NCBI GenBank assembly: GCA_045636925.1
Contig: JAZTYK010000025.1
Span: 1-64,000 of the forward strand
Reading direction: 5' to 3'
From: JAZTYK01 sp045636925
GTDB lineage: Bacteria; Bacillota; Clostridia; Oscillospirales; Butyricicoccaceae
DNA length: 64,000 bases
In this document: positions 25,701-32,568 of the stretch, one piece after another
How positions within the stretch are numbered: the stretch's first letter is position 1
Layout of the letters: every line of letters starts with the position of its first letter
Notes under the pieces: generated by a model
What the model was told of the DNA's origin: nothing
Databases searched by the model: none
The model's input: only the letters and a program-made list of their open reading frames with translations
Program-made: the position numbers and the translations under genes

Positions 25701-27746
25701 AAGACCAGACCAAGAGCTTTGATAATTCACCGTTGGTAGTGCGTTTGCTACTGGCCATTGATCCTCAATCTTGGCTTGATATTCTGCGGTTAAAGTAAAG
25801 TAATAATAGGTTGATCCGTCAATTACTTCCGAATACTCAGTATAACCTGTCACAGTAGGCTTGCTCTGCATTCTCGACCAAGTCGCTCCCGTAACAGTTC
25901 CTGCATTTGTGTTGGTTGCAACATAATACCGGGAACCTGTCACCCTTGCATAATAGAACCGAATGGTATAGGTATTTCGACTATAATACACATTGATAAT
26001 GGTAGAGCCGTCACCCTCGACAGTTACGGTCTTTTCTTCCGGATTTTCCGGGTCTATTGGATCTTTTGTGTTCAGATTTTTTGTTCTGGTTGCTTCTTTA
26101 TCATAGGTGAAAAAAGGAACTTCGTTAATTACAGTACTTGCTTTATCTTCTTGATAAAATGAAGTAACGCCAGGGTAAATCTTTGCCGCGGTTGCTCGAT
26201 TTTCTGCAAGATCTCCTATTTCAGAGGGCGTAAGCACGCTATTGGACATTGCCTCAGCGGTGGCCTGTCCCCAGTAGCTATAGGTGGTGGGTTGACCGTC
26301 CTTTTGCAGGTCGGCCTTCCAATAGACGATGGTATAGGTAGTCTCTACGATCGCCCACACTGCCTGATAGGCAGTGTTTTCATGGGGCATGGTCAAAGGC
26401 AGAGTTGCACCCACAAAAGAATTGGGATTTGCAACCGCGGGGAAGTTAATCTGGGTTTTGTTACCCGGTGTGATGATAATTTCGCCTTTATTCCAGCCCA
26501 TAAACTGATAGCCGGTACGCACGGGTGTAGGCACAGAAATATAGGTGCCGTAGCGCACATACAGGGTATCGGTGCCGTAACCGCCGGCACAGTCGAACTC
26601 CATCAGGTAATAATCGCGCTCGTAATACACCTCGAATGCCGTACTGCCGTCGGCAGCAATGGCATCGGGCTCGTAATACAAAGAGGTAAAGCCGGGAAAC
26701 TCACGCTCGGTATAATCGGGATCCGGCTCGGAGCCGGTGGGGCCTTTCAGATCGGGGATGCCGGCGGCAACGCCCTTATCGTCTAAAACAGAATGATCTT
26801 CGACATACAGGTCGTCGTAGATATTCTGGAAATAGTAACGCACGGTATACTTAACATCTGCCGGTACATATTTGACGGTATAGGTGATGTCCTGCGTTAC
26901 AATGCCCTCGGGAATGGTAACCGAAGAACTGAGAACATCTCCTCCGTCCGTTACCAAATAACGGTCATAACCAACCAGCGTGGGATTCGGCACGACAGTC
27001 TCGGGCAGATATGAGTTTGGCTCCAGCGTTGCTACATAGGACATAAAGGCAACGGTAGGCTCATCGTATACCAACTTACCTTTATCGTCTTTGACCAGCT
27101 GACCCATGTTATCGCGCAGGAAATCATAGCGCAGATACTCAATGGTAATGGTAACGAACTCATTGCTATCATCTGCAATAGGGGCTGCGCCGCTGCCGAG
27201 GGGAGTCTGGCCGCCGGAGCTGAGGCTGCCGAAGCCGCCGGTTGCACCCAGCAGAGGATCGCCGCTGCCGAGATCGGCCAATTTGACGGTGATGGCGGGG
27301 GTCAAGTAGGCATAGGTATCGGTATAAGCGCGGCAGCGGAGATAAGCGTTGCCCTGCTCATTCAGCACGCTCTTAACCAGAGCTGCGGTGACCGGCAGCT
27401 CTTTGGAGGTGGCATCATAGATATTGACCCACACATTTTCTTTTTCGGGATGCTTGATCTGCCACTGATAGGTGGCTTTGCCCTTCAGACCGTCGGCAGA
27501 GATGATCTTTTTCCCGCCGTACGGCAGATCCATAGAGGTGGCAAAGCTGCCGTCCAGGGTGATCTTGAGGGTATGCTCGTCCACAGGCAGGTCTTCGGGC
27601 GCAACAGCAGTAAGCTCCTGCAGCTGCTGGCTGAAGAAGCGCACCATGGCGGGAGCTCCGCTGAGCAGCATGATGGCTGCAAACAGCAGCGGCAGCAAGC
27701 GGAACAGAATATTCTGTTTTGCGTGTCGAAGTACAGATTGATGCAT
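22779..27746 (-). CDS. Giant extracellular repeat protein (InlB B-repeat-like)
   Basis: A 1655-residue predicted surface protein. It starts with a signal or anchor segment (about 14-33), then a long chain of beta-rich repeats. At least four repeats carry the GYxFxGW signature of Listeria-Bacteroides (InlB B) repeats, such as RTGYQFMGWN, KGAYQFMGWY, REGYQFVGWF and GDGYVFAGWY, each ending in a YAxW-like strand. MucBP-like modules (TVRYYFQN, FYYTLKKV) alternate with them. The C-terminus ends in a Cna-B/DUF5979-like domain (NLPIGDYTVTC, VSFTNTY) with no LPxTG or membrane helix. The region about 25380-26160 is much poorer in GC than the rest of the gene. Probably an adhesin or fibre-associated protein. 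Confidence 0.8.
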   Translation of the reverse strand: MHQSVLRHAKQNILFRLLPLLFAAIMLLSGAPAMVRFFSQQLQELTAVAPEDLPVDEHTLKITLDGSFATSMDLPYGGKKIISADGLKGKATYQWQIKHPEKENVWVNIYDATSKELPVTAALVKSVLNEQGNAYLRCRAYTDTYAYLTPAITVKLADLGSGDPLLGATGGFGSLSSGGQTPLGSGAAPIADDSNEFVTITIEYLRYDFLRDNMGQLVKDDKGKLVYDEPTVAFMSYVATLEPNSYLPETVVPNPTLVGYDRYLVTDGGDVLSSSVTIPEGIVTQDITYTVKYVPADVKYTVRYYFQNIYDDLYVEDHSVLDDKGVAAGIPDLKGPTGSEPDPDYTEREFPGFTSLYYEPDAIAADGSTAFEVYYERDYYLMEFDCAGGYGTDTLYVRYGTYISVPTPVRTGYQFMGWNKGEIIITPGNKTQINFPAVANPNSFVGATLPLTMPHENTAYQAVWAIVETTYTIVYWKADLQKDGQPTTYSYWGQATAEAMSNSVLTPSEIGDLAENRATAAKIYPGVTSFYQEDKASTVINEVPFFTYDKEATRTKNLNTKDPIDPENPEEKTVTVEGDGSTIINVYYSRNTYTIRFYYARVTGSRYYVATNTNAGTVTGATWSRMQSKPTVTGYTEYSEVIDGSTYYYFTLTAEYQAKIEDQWPVANALPTVNYQSSWSGLEDILLSGSHYDCGSWAAEKGTPYYTHNSSNAKIIGPYPYMEADLIKSNPTEISKGHYLAQSMVGWWGNSALWGLELDILDFAKINTHTYHMYFETVDAGVYEPVHSVTFLAAHNGSTPIKPFDYPGYHYVNKHGEDLSNTNTAENNPNCPNPAGSKCTYCNVLYYDRNDYTISFYNYNSMSVAPPSVSITYGAQVNSKLTELPTLENGGLQEPSGIEKGAYQFMGWYISPVFDESTKVTIENLGATTMPAENVTLYAKWEPVTHEVVFYTLYTDIAADNPTFYGPVSVTHGKILETAYDLIPEREGYQFVGWFYMDEDNKKRFAPDSMEISRDLVLFAEWQSGIATTYKVTYALEEQVSLTAPFTLPADMVFQMSEKIGDASAILKIGETEYKSGDVIPKGTVLPVGTTFPIGTQISNPTAGYSTAGKTKTFTAKGVTELYPVFQNNIFPSLSSHSILMDEDETQNEFEFTYVHDEGVWYQIRYVNYVTREDIIEPSETMYTEEAIKTIKFKPIPGYVPQSYYVRKAFVSDGDNVKADPVLEENIIVFYYIKDDEHGMYSFEYYLENEDSDDSSNVDNYHQYESIVGSADLLVDGQPNTITAPIREYNGYTHVPALNTVITFNADGSENATTVGGAPEGVVSQNGLTIKVYYKRVEYAYIIEYREYGADENAAPLWTITNVDSTAKFDTVITHTAEESKVLNVAGQNYTYLYYDPDAAEGEDTRTKSVKIRVFNGDDPATPEVETNPNKLVFYYTLKKVQINYYAVCTAPGAIDFGRVSLNGEQAATSAGLAGANAMPGDGYVFAGWYTAATCRDTEKVPASWRYTPGTLGAPDVQNNEGTKLKPGAWDNNVESLSYYALFAPISTSMTIENQLADGSGTQNFVFHVQGQGKLSYVDITFVITGTGEVTLDNLPIGDYTVTCTTWSWESAPDEASREITVAVGGENTVSFTNTYADSNWLDGEAAPTVVTDAD

Positions 27747-27785
27747 AGTGCGGTGTCCTTTCTGCGGGGAGAGCGGAAAAATCGG

Positions 27786-28379
27786 TTAGGGTGCGACCTG
27801 CTCCATAGAGACAAGCCAGCCAAGGCTCAAATGACCGCTGGCCAGATGACTGACATACATGGTGTTGTCACTCAAAACAGAGATGTCGACATTGGCAATG
27901 ACCTCTGCCGCGGTGCCGCCGGGGGCGTAGATGTATTTGGTATCCGAAACCCATTTCCAGTGATCGGCCAAGGTGTAGGTGACAGTGCCGTAGGCCAGGG
28001 TGCATGTGATGGTTCGATTACCCTCGCCCGAAGGAGTGCCACCGACTGCATTGAAATATACATACGCCGGGATCGAGGATTTGTCTACCACTGCCACCCA
28101 TGCGTTACGGGGAATGTCCACACCGGGCATCATGGTGTAATTGTCATTGTACGTGCCGTCGGGAAGCGTCACATCGTTCAGCATATAAGTGCCGTTGGAC
28201 TGTTTGACTGCCTGTTTCTCACGAATAAGAACATCACCCAGTTCGGCCTGAAATGTGATATTTCCGTTGAGGGTGGTGTCTTTTACGTATTTCGCCCAGA
28301 CATCCTTGACTGTGCCGCCGAAAATCAGCAGGGCGCAGACAGACAGGATCAGGATACGCAGTTTGCTTTGTTTCATCAT
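27786..28379 (-). CDS. SipW-type signal peptide secreted protein
   Basis: A 197-residue predicted exported protein of unknown role. The N-terminal helix (about 8-28) ends in GGTVKDVWAKYVKDTT, matching the (A)KYxxx cleavage context of proteins cut by SipW-like peptidases, with the mature chain starting in NGNITFQAELGDVLI. The rest is beta-rich with no catalytic motif. It is encoded between a camelysin-like protein and the giant repeat protein, with gaps of 15 and 39 bases, so all share one transcript. A minor fibre subunit or adaptor is the simplest guess. AAGGGGG supports the start. Confidence 0.65.
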   Translation of the reverse strand: MMKQSKLRILILSVCALLIFGGTVKDVWAKYVKDTTLNGNITFQAELGDVLIREKQAVKQSNGTYMLNDVTLPDGTYNDNYTMMPGVDIPRNAWVAVVDKSSIPAYVYFNAVGGTPSGEGNRTITCTLAYGTVTYTLADHWKWVSDTKYIYAPGGTAAEVIANVDISVLSDNTMYVSHLASGHLSLGWLVSMEQVAP

Positions 28380-28394
28380 ACGCTGCGCACCCCC

Positions 28395-28922
28395 TTAGTC
28401 GACCTGTTCCACACGGACCGTGACGGAGAACGTGGCATCGATGGTTTTAGAGGTATCAACGGAATCGCCGCCCACAAACTCAAGCCAATTCACAACGAAG
28501 CTTAAAGTCGCAGCCGCTGAGGTATTACCAGCCTCCAATGTGCCGCTGGCGGGCGTTACAACGGCGGATACGCCTTTTAATTCCGGCTCCCCTGCTTTTT
28601 CCTTTACGGTTGCCACGATATCATACGTCACCGCAACTTCGGATCTGTTCTCGATGGTGATGGCATAGGTATCATTCTTGGAACCAACTGCCACGCAGGA
28701 AACCTGGAGATCTTCGGCAGGCACGCCCACCACGTTGATGTCGAACTTGGCAACTCTTGCCTCGTCCTCGGCGAAGCCGCCGGAGGTATAGCGGGCGTAC
28801 AGGCCGCCCATGAGATGTACGGAAAACAGCACCAGACACAGCAGCACACCGGCTGCGCGCATCATGATGCTGCCCATGTTCAAGGGCATGGAGGCGCTTG
28901 CTTTTCTATTCTTCTGTGTCAT
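28395..28922 (-). CDS. TasA/camelysin-like fibre protein
   Basis: A 175-residue secreted protein. After a hydrophobic segment (about 20-40) comes LYARYTSGGFAEDEARVAKFDINV, whose ARVAKFDI part is shared, with one or two changes, by the protein at 30786-31445. The mature region has alternating strands with VAVTYDIVATV and ATLSFVVNWLEFVGG, as in TasA/CalY-type beta-sandwich subunits. These proteins are cut by SipW and polymerise into extracellular fibres in Bacillus. It follows a SipW-like peptidase gene by 29 bases in the same operon. Confidence 0.75.
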   Translation of the reverse strand: MTQKNRKASASMPLNMGSIMMRAAGVLLCLVLFSVHLMGGLYARYTSGGFAEDEARVAKFDINVVGVPAEDLQVSCVAVGSKNDTYAITIENRSEVAVTYDIVATVKEKAGEPELKGVSAVVTPASGTLEAGNTSAAATLSFVVNWLEFVGGDSVDTSKTIDATFSVTVRVEQVD

Positions 28923-28951
28923 GGCAATTGCCTCCTTCCCTGCTTGTTTTC

Positions 28952-29515
28952 TTACTTTTGTTCTTCTTGGTCCGCTTTCAGCCGGCGGATCTCGGCCTTG
29001 ATGTCTTCCAGCTTATCCTGATCCTGCTGCTTTTCTTTGCGGTAGGACTGTTCCAGCAGGAAGAATGCCGCCACGGCCAATCCGATGATCACCACCGGAG
29101 TCTTCAGCAGCTTGACGACTATACCCAGACCGGGGATGTGCCCCACCACCTTGCCCTTGATGAACTCGGCACGGATGGGGGTGTCGGCGGTGTTATTGGC
29201 ATCGCCCTGGGTGGTTACATTCTCGCCGTCTGTTTCGATGATGCGGTGCACCACCAAACTGCCGCCGCTTTGATACACCACGATATCCCGCAGCGCGTAA
29301 TCCCCCTGCTGCTGCACGATAATCACATCGTTGGCGCTTAAGGCAGGCTCCATGCTGCCGGTCAAGACCACTGCCACACCAAAGCCAAAGGGCATGGGCA
29401 AGGCATTGCCCGCCACATTCTGCGCGTTCCACAGGTAAATGTTGATGCCCAGCAGCAGGCTCAGTAGCACCAGTACAACGGTGCGCAGGATCCCCTTGAG
29501 GCGCTTGTTATTCAT
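28952..29515 (-). CDS. SipW-like signal peptidase, second copy
   Basis: A 187-residue membrane signal peptidase of the Ser-His (SipW/ER) type that should process the fibre subunits. One membrane helix (about 10-28) leads to VVLTGSMEPAL with the nucleophile Ser, VVHRII with the His that replaces the usual Lys, and TQGDANNTAD; a second helix follows near residue 140. It ends with a charged tail of about 38 residues, KEKQQDQDK through ADQEEQK, likely a cytoplasmic coiled coil. It overlaps the preceding IPDTG-protein gene by eight bases. Confidence 0.87.
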   Translation of the reverse strand: MNNKRLKGILRTVVLVLLSLLLGINIYLWNAQNVAGNALPMPFGFGVAVVLTGSMEPALSANDVIIVQQQGDYALRDIVVYQSGGSLVVHRIIETDGENVTTQGDANNTADTPIRAEFIKGKVVGHIPGLGIVVKLLKTPVVIIGLAVAAFFLLEQSYRKEKQQDQDKLEDIKAEIRRLKADQEEQK

Positions 29516-30401
29516 GCTTGTCGTCCTCGTCGTCCTTCTTCTTGCGAGGCCACAGAAGGAGCAGCAGGAATGCCGCCAGCGAAGACAGCATCATGGCTGT
29601 CATCACATACAGCTGGCTGCGGTCGCCGGTATCGGGAATGCCGCCCTCGCTGCCGCTTTCGGCAACGGTCTTGATGACGATGTTCAGGGCTGCGTCTACA
29701 TCTACCTTCAGGTCGCCCAGGGCGGTATCCACGGCATCGTCTCCCTCAAAGGGCCATTCCCACTCCAGGGTAAAGGGAGCGATATAGCCGGAGGAGATAG
29801 AGTCGGTGACGCTGACGCTGTTCAGCTCCATGATGTCTGCCATGCCGGTTTCATCACCCAGCACATAATTGCCCTTGTGATCCAGCAGGCGCACATTCAG
29901 CGGAATCGTGTTGATGCCCATGGTAAAGTAAGCTTCCATGGTCATGGTATAATCCAGGGCGATCTTGGCGGTATTCTGCAGCGTAAAGGTATAGGTATTC
30001 TTGGTGCCGGGTGCCACCAGCTTGTCGCCGTTCTGGCTGCTGACGGTGACCTCACCGCTTTCGTTTTCATATTCCATATGGAACAGCTCAAGATCGCTCA
30101 TGCCGATCCAGATGGGGCTGCCGCTTTGGGTATTGTCCATGGTGGATGCCATGGGGGTGACTGCCATGGTAACATTGCCGTCGCCGGGCTGCACGTTGCC
30201 GTTTTCGTCACGGAAGCCGGTTTGCACCTTGGTGATGCCGGAGGTGACGGTCAGGGGGATATACTGGGCCTTGCTTGCGGGGGTATACGCCACCAGACGG
30301 CTGAAGAGCATGGCACCGGAAAGGAGCACGCACAAGGCCAGCATCACGGCCGGGGCCAGAATGCTTTTATGCTTTTTTCGCAGGGATGCATACTGTTTCA
30401 T
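29508..30401 (-). CDS. Surface protein with IPDTG sorting-like signal
   Basis: A 297-residue exported protein. It has a basic N-terminus with a membrane segment (about 14-36), a beta-rich ectodomain with NTYTFTLQNTAKIALDYTM that recalls TasA-like strands, and a C-terminus of IPDTGD, hydrophobic helix and KKK tail, the layout of a sortase signal. IPDTG is a variant of LPxTG; no sortase lies in the window. The start at ATG 30401 is fixed by AAAGGAG; the frame continues 100 codons upstream through a hairpin-rich region but looks non-coding there. It heads the operon that runs down to 22192 and may anchor the fibre to the wall. Confidence 0.72.
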   Translation of the reverse strand: MKQYASLRKKHKSILAPAVMLALCVLLSGAMLFSRLVAYTPASKAQYIPLTVTSGITKVQTGFRDENGNVQPGDGNVTMAVTPMASTMDNTQSGSPIWIGMSDLELFHMEYENESGEVTVSSQNGDKLVAPGTKNTYTFTLQNTAKIALDYTMTMEAYFTMGINTIPLNVRLLDHKGNYVLGDETGMADIMELNSVSVTDSISSGYIAPFTLEWEWPFEGDDAVDTALGDLKVDVDAALNIVIKTVAESGSEGGIPDTGDRSQLYVMTAMMLSSLAAFLLLLLWPRKKKDDEDDKHE

Positions 30402-30519
30402 GCTTTGCGGCTCCTTTCTTGTGGGATAAAGTGGTGTCTGCGACGCATTCCATAAGGCAGGGCGTCTGCGTGCCCTGCACCCATGCGTGATTTTTGAGCG
30501 CCAAAAGTCACCAAAATCG

Positions 30520-30676
30520 CCGGGGAAACGCTGTGGTAACGTTGCGGAGGTTTCCCCGGACCCCTCCGCCGCTATGTCTGACGGTAACATGGCAACTTTG
30601 CAGCGCCATCTGTACCTGCGCAATGGCGGAAGGTTCAGCTCTTTTGCTTTGGCAGAGACCGAAAAACCGGTTCGGT
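30520..30676 (-). other. Hairpin-rich element ahead of the surface operon
   Basis: The 288-base stretch 30402-30689 has no convincing gene. It contains a perfect 10-bp inverted repeat, CCGGGGAAAC (30520-30529) with GTTTCCCCGG (30550-30559), then CGCCAT/ATGGCG (30604-30628) and ACCG/CGGT (30658-30676) around a self-complementary AACCGGTT. GGTAAC appears twice. It may be a structured 5' leader or a dispersed repeat; no known riboswitch class is recognised. The strand assigned follows the downstream gene. Confidence 0.45.
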
Positions 30677-30687
30677 GTTTGACAAAG

Positions 30688-30730
30688 GAAAAGAGAGGCA
30701 CCCGGCCCAGCCACGTAAAGGCCGGGTGCC
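30688..30730 (-). terminator. Terminator of first TasA-like gene
   Basis: GGCACCCGGCC and GGCCGGGTGCC pair around a 12-base loop; TCTCTTTTCC follows on the minus strand. It separates a sip-tasA-like unit from the downstream surface operon. Confidence 0.8.
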
Positions 30731-30785
30731 GTATTCTTTTTAGGGTTCAATCAGATCAATTGCTGAGAGAATGGATCAGCAGCAA

Positions 30786-31445
30786 TTAGTCGATCTGAGT
30801 GACGAAACACTCAACAGAAACAGTGATGCCAGGATCGTTGGCATCATCAGCATCAGCAATCAGATCGCCCAGCTGAGTATCCTTGCCATCGGTCTGATCG
30901 ATGCCATCGCCATTGTATGCCCAAGACCAAGAAACATTCAGCACGCTTGCGCTAATGGTTTCTTCGGTGCTATAGGAAGCGTAAACAGCATCAATAGCGG
31001 CCTTAACATCTGCTGCAAAATCAGCAGCATCAGAACTCTCCCAACCTTTAACCTCAGTACCGTTTACGGTAACAACCAGAGGACAGTAATATACACTGTC
31101 AGCAGCCCAAGTGCCATTCATGGTTACAGTTGCAACAAAAGTAACCTTAACGTCAACCTCGGGATCACCAGCAACAGTAAAGTCCACCAAGCTGCCGCCA
31201 GTACCGGGAGCAACAACATCGGTAGCAGCCTCAACAGTAACCGAACCGGTTTCGTCGTAAGAATTCGCGAACAGAGAACCGTCACCGTCAGCAGTAACTG
31301 TCACACCCCACTTGGCAACACGAGCAGTGTCATCAGCAGTTGCAGAGCTTACGTACTTAGCATAGGTTCCGCTGATGGCGCTGGTGGAAACCAGAACGGC
31401 AATGAGCAGGAAGGATGCCAGACGCATCATTTTGTTTTTCTTCAT
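30786..31445 (-). CDS. TasA/camelysin-like fibre protein, probable major subunit
   Basis: A 219-residue secreted protein. The SipW-type signal (about 5-30) ends in SGTYAKYVSSATADDTARVAKW, very like the context of its paralogue at 28395-28922. The mature part is acidic and beta-rich with VDFTVAGDPEVDVKVTFVATV, and SWSWAYNGDGIDQTDGKDTQLGD resembles a matching WEWPFEGDDAVDTALGD stretch in the IPDTG protein, so these proteins may share a fold. ATG at 31445 follows AAAGGAG; the frame opens 23 codons earlier inside a leader hairpin. With its own signal peptidase upstream and a terminator downstream it is a good candidate for the main fibre subunit. Confidence 0.78.
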   Translation of the reverse strand: MKKNKMMRLASFLLIAVLVSTSAISGTYAKYVSSATADDTARVAKWGVTVTADGDGSLFANSYDETGSVTVEAATDVVAPGTGGSLVDFTVAGDPEVDVKVTFVATVTMNGTWAADSVYYCPLVVTVNGTEVKGWESSDAADFAADVKAAIDAVYASYSTEETISASVLNVSWSWAYNGDGIDQTDGKDTQLGDLIADADDANDPGITVSVECFVTQID

Positions 31446-31479
31446 GTGTTTTTTCTCCTTTCTTTTATGGGTCTTCGGA

Positions 31480-31541
31480 TTTCCCCCGTCGGGGAAAGTA
31501 GGTATACCGGGCATCTCTGCCCATTCGCGGAGAATGCCGCG
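31480..31541 (-). promoter_or_regulatory. Three-hairpin leader of TasA-like gene
   Basis: Three consecutive hairpins precede the gene: CGCGG/CCGCG (31526-31541), GGGCA/TGCCC (31509-31522) and TTTCCCC/GGGGAAA (31480-31497). None has a T tract, so they look like a structured or stabilising leader between the peptidase and the fibre gene rather than terminators. Confidence 0.45.
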
Positions 31542-31618
31542 GCATGATCTATATCTCTCCCCGGCGTGGCTTCCGGAGGTAGGGATACAACAAAATTAAG
31601 TAAGGGGTTTGCAGGGGC

Positions 31619-32281
31619 TTATTCTGCCTTGTCCTCGGCCTGCTGTTCCTGCTGGGCCTTGAGGGCACGCAGAGCTTCCAGCTCGGCCAGCAGAGCGTCG
31701 GTGTCCTGCTTTTGCGCTTTCTCGTACTTCTTGCGGCGCAGCATGTCATAGCCGATGAGCAGGGCTGCGGGGCAAACCACGCAAAGGATCAGACCGGGGG
31801 TGGACTGCATGAACATGGCCACATTGCCGGCGCCGGGGATGCGGGTCTTATAGATGCCCACCAGATTCTCGGCGGGGACGGGCAGGCGGTCTTCGGTGTT
31901 GTTGTAATCACCCTTGGTCATAAAGGAGATCTTGCCGTTTTCGGTCTTGACCTCAAGCACACGGTGAGTAACAACGGCGCTGCCGCTGCTGGCGGGGTCG
32001 AAGAAGGAGATGATGTCGCCTTTTTTCACATCCTCGGCATCGATGGTCTGGCAGATGATCAGGTCACCGGCATGAATCTTGGGATACATGGAGTCGGTAA
32101 GCACGATCATGGGGCAATAGCCGCCTAAGGAGGGAACCTCATCGGTGTTGGTGTAGCTTTTGATGATGAGGGTCACATTGATGATCAGCATGGGCAGCAG
32201 AATGATGCACAAGACCGCACCGACGATGGTAAGCACTTTCTGCTTGGAATCAGCTTTTTTGTTGGGAGTGGGGTTGTTCAT
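31619..32281 (-). CDS. SipW-like signal peptidase, first copy
   Basis: A 220-residue membrane signal peptidase of the SipW type. The N-terminal helix (about 15-40) is followed by MIVLTDSMYPKIHAGD with the nucleophile Ser, VVTHRVLEV with the catalytic His in place of Lys, and TKGDYNNTED. A second membrane helix near residue 165 leads to a tail of about 45 residues rich in Lys, Glu, Gln and Ala (LLAELEALRALKAQQEQQ), which should form a cytoplasmic coiled coil. It is the first gene of the surface block and is encoded head-to-head with the LytTR/GHKL system. Confidence 0.87.
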   Translation of the reverse strand: MNNPTPNKKADSKQKVLTIVGAVLCIILLPMLIINVTLIIKSYTNTDEVPSLGGYCPMIVLTDSMYPKIHAGDLIICQTIDAEDVKKGDIISFFDPASSGSAVVTHRVLEVKTENGKISFMTKGDYNNTEDRLPVPAENLVGIYKTRIPGAGNVAMFMQSTPGLILCVVCPAALLIGYDMLRRKKYEKAQKQDTDALLAELEALRALKAQQEQQAEDKAE

Positions 32282-32365
32282 ATAGAACCTCGCTTTCTGC
32301 AGCGCCTGCTGCGGAAATTACCGTTTGTCCCCCTGATGAGGACGAAAGTGGCAGTATGTTTGAGC

Positions 32366-32386
32366 GCAAAATACACGGCAAAATAC
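32366..32386. repeat. Tandem GCAAAATAC operator-like repeat
   Basis: GCAAAATAC occurs at 32366-32374 and again at 32378-32386, a period of 12 bases, between the divergent signal peptidase and response regulator genes. Direct 9-bp repeats are the usual form of LytTR regulator sites, although their spacing is normally longer; binding by the neighbouring regulator is inference. Confidence 0.45.
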
Positions 32387-32425
32387 GCATGATTTTGACA
32401 AAAAGATACATGTTTTGATTTTGTA

Positions 32426-32434
32426 ATTATATCA
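32426..32434 (-). promoter_or_regulatory. Extended -10 promoter of signal peptidase/fibre unit
   Basis: Minus strand TG-A-TATAAT, without a good -35 box, as expected for a promoter that needs an activator. It would give a leader of about 140 bases before the ATG at 32281. Confidence 0.6.
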
Positions 32435-32501
32435 AAATTTGCCGAAAAAAACCGATTCGGGAGTGAATGGCAGTTTTTGCGGAGCAAATGGTGGCTTTTC
32501 G

Positions 32502-32529
32502 TTGACGGAACACAAAAATGTGATATACT
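32502..32529 (+). promoter_or_regulatory. Promoter of LytTR/GHKL two-component genes
   Basis: TTGACG (32502-32507), 16-base spacer, TATACT (32524-32529), 40 bases before the response regulator start. Confidence 0.75.
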
Positions 32530-32568
32530 TTAATTATAGAAATTACCAAGGAAAGCGAGGGCAGATAC

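Noticed and set aside
30402..30701. N-terminal extension of the IPDTG protein by 100 codons.
   Set aside because: The region forms perfect hairpins, the AAAGGAG site marks ATG 30401, and the signal segment would otherwise be internal.
32330..32355. CTGATGAGGACGAAAG on the plus strand looks like a hammerhead ribozyme core (CTGATGA...GAAA).
   Set aside because: The intervening stem II would have one base pair at most, and no NUH cleavage site with matching stems I and III could be found on either side. A chance match is likely.
32278..32487. A 69-codon minus-strand ORF upstream of the first signal peptidase as a possible signal peptide precursor for the LytTR/GHKL system.
   Set aside because: No ribosome binding site, it runs through the predicted promoter, and the sequence has no AgrD-like or double-glycine leader features.
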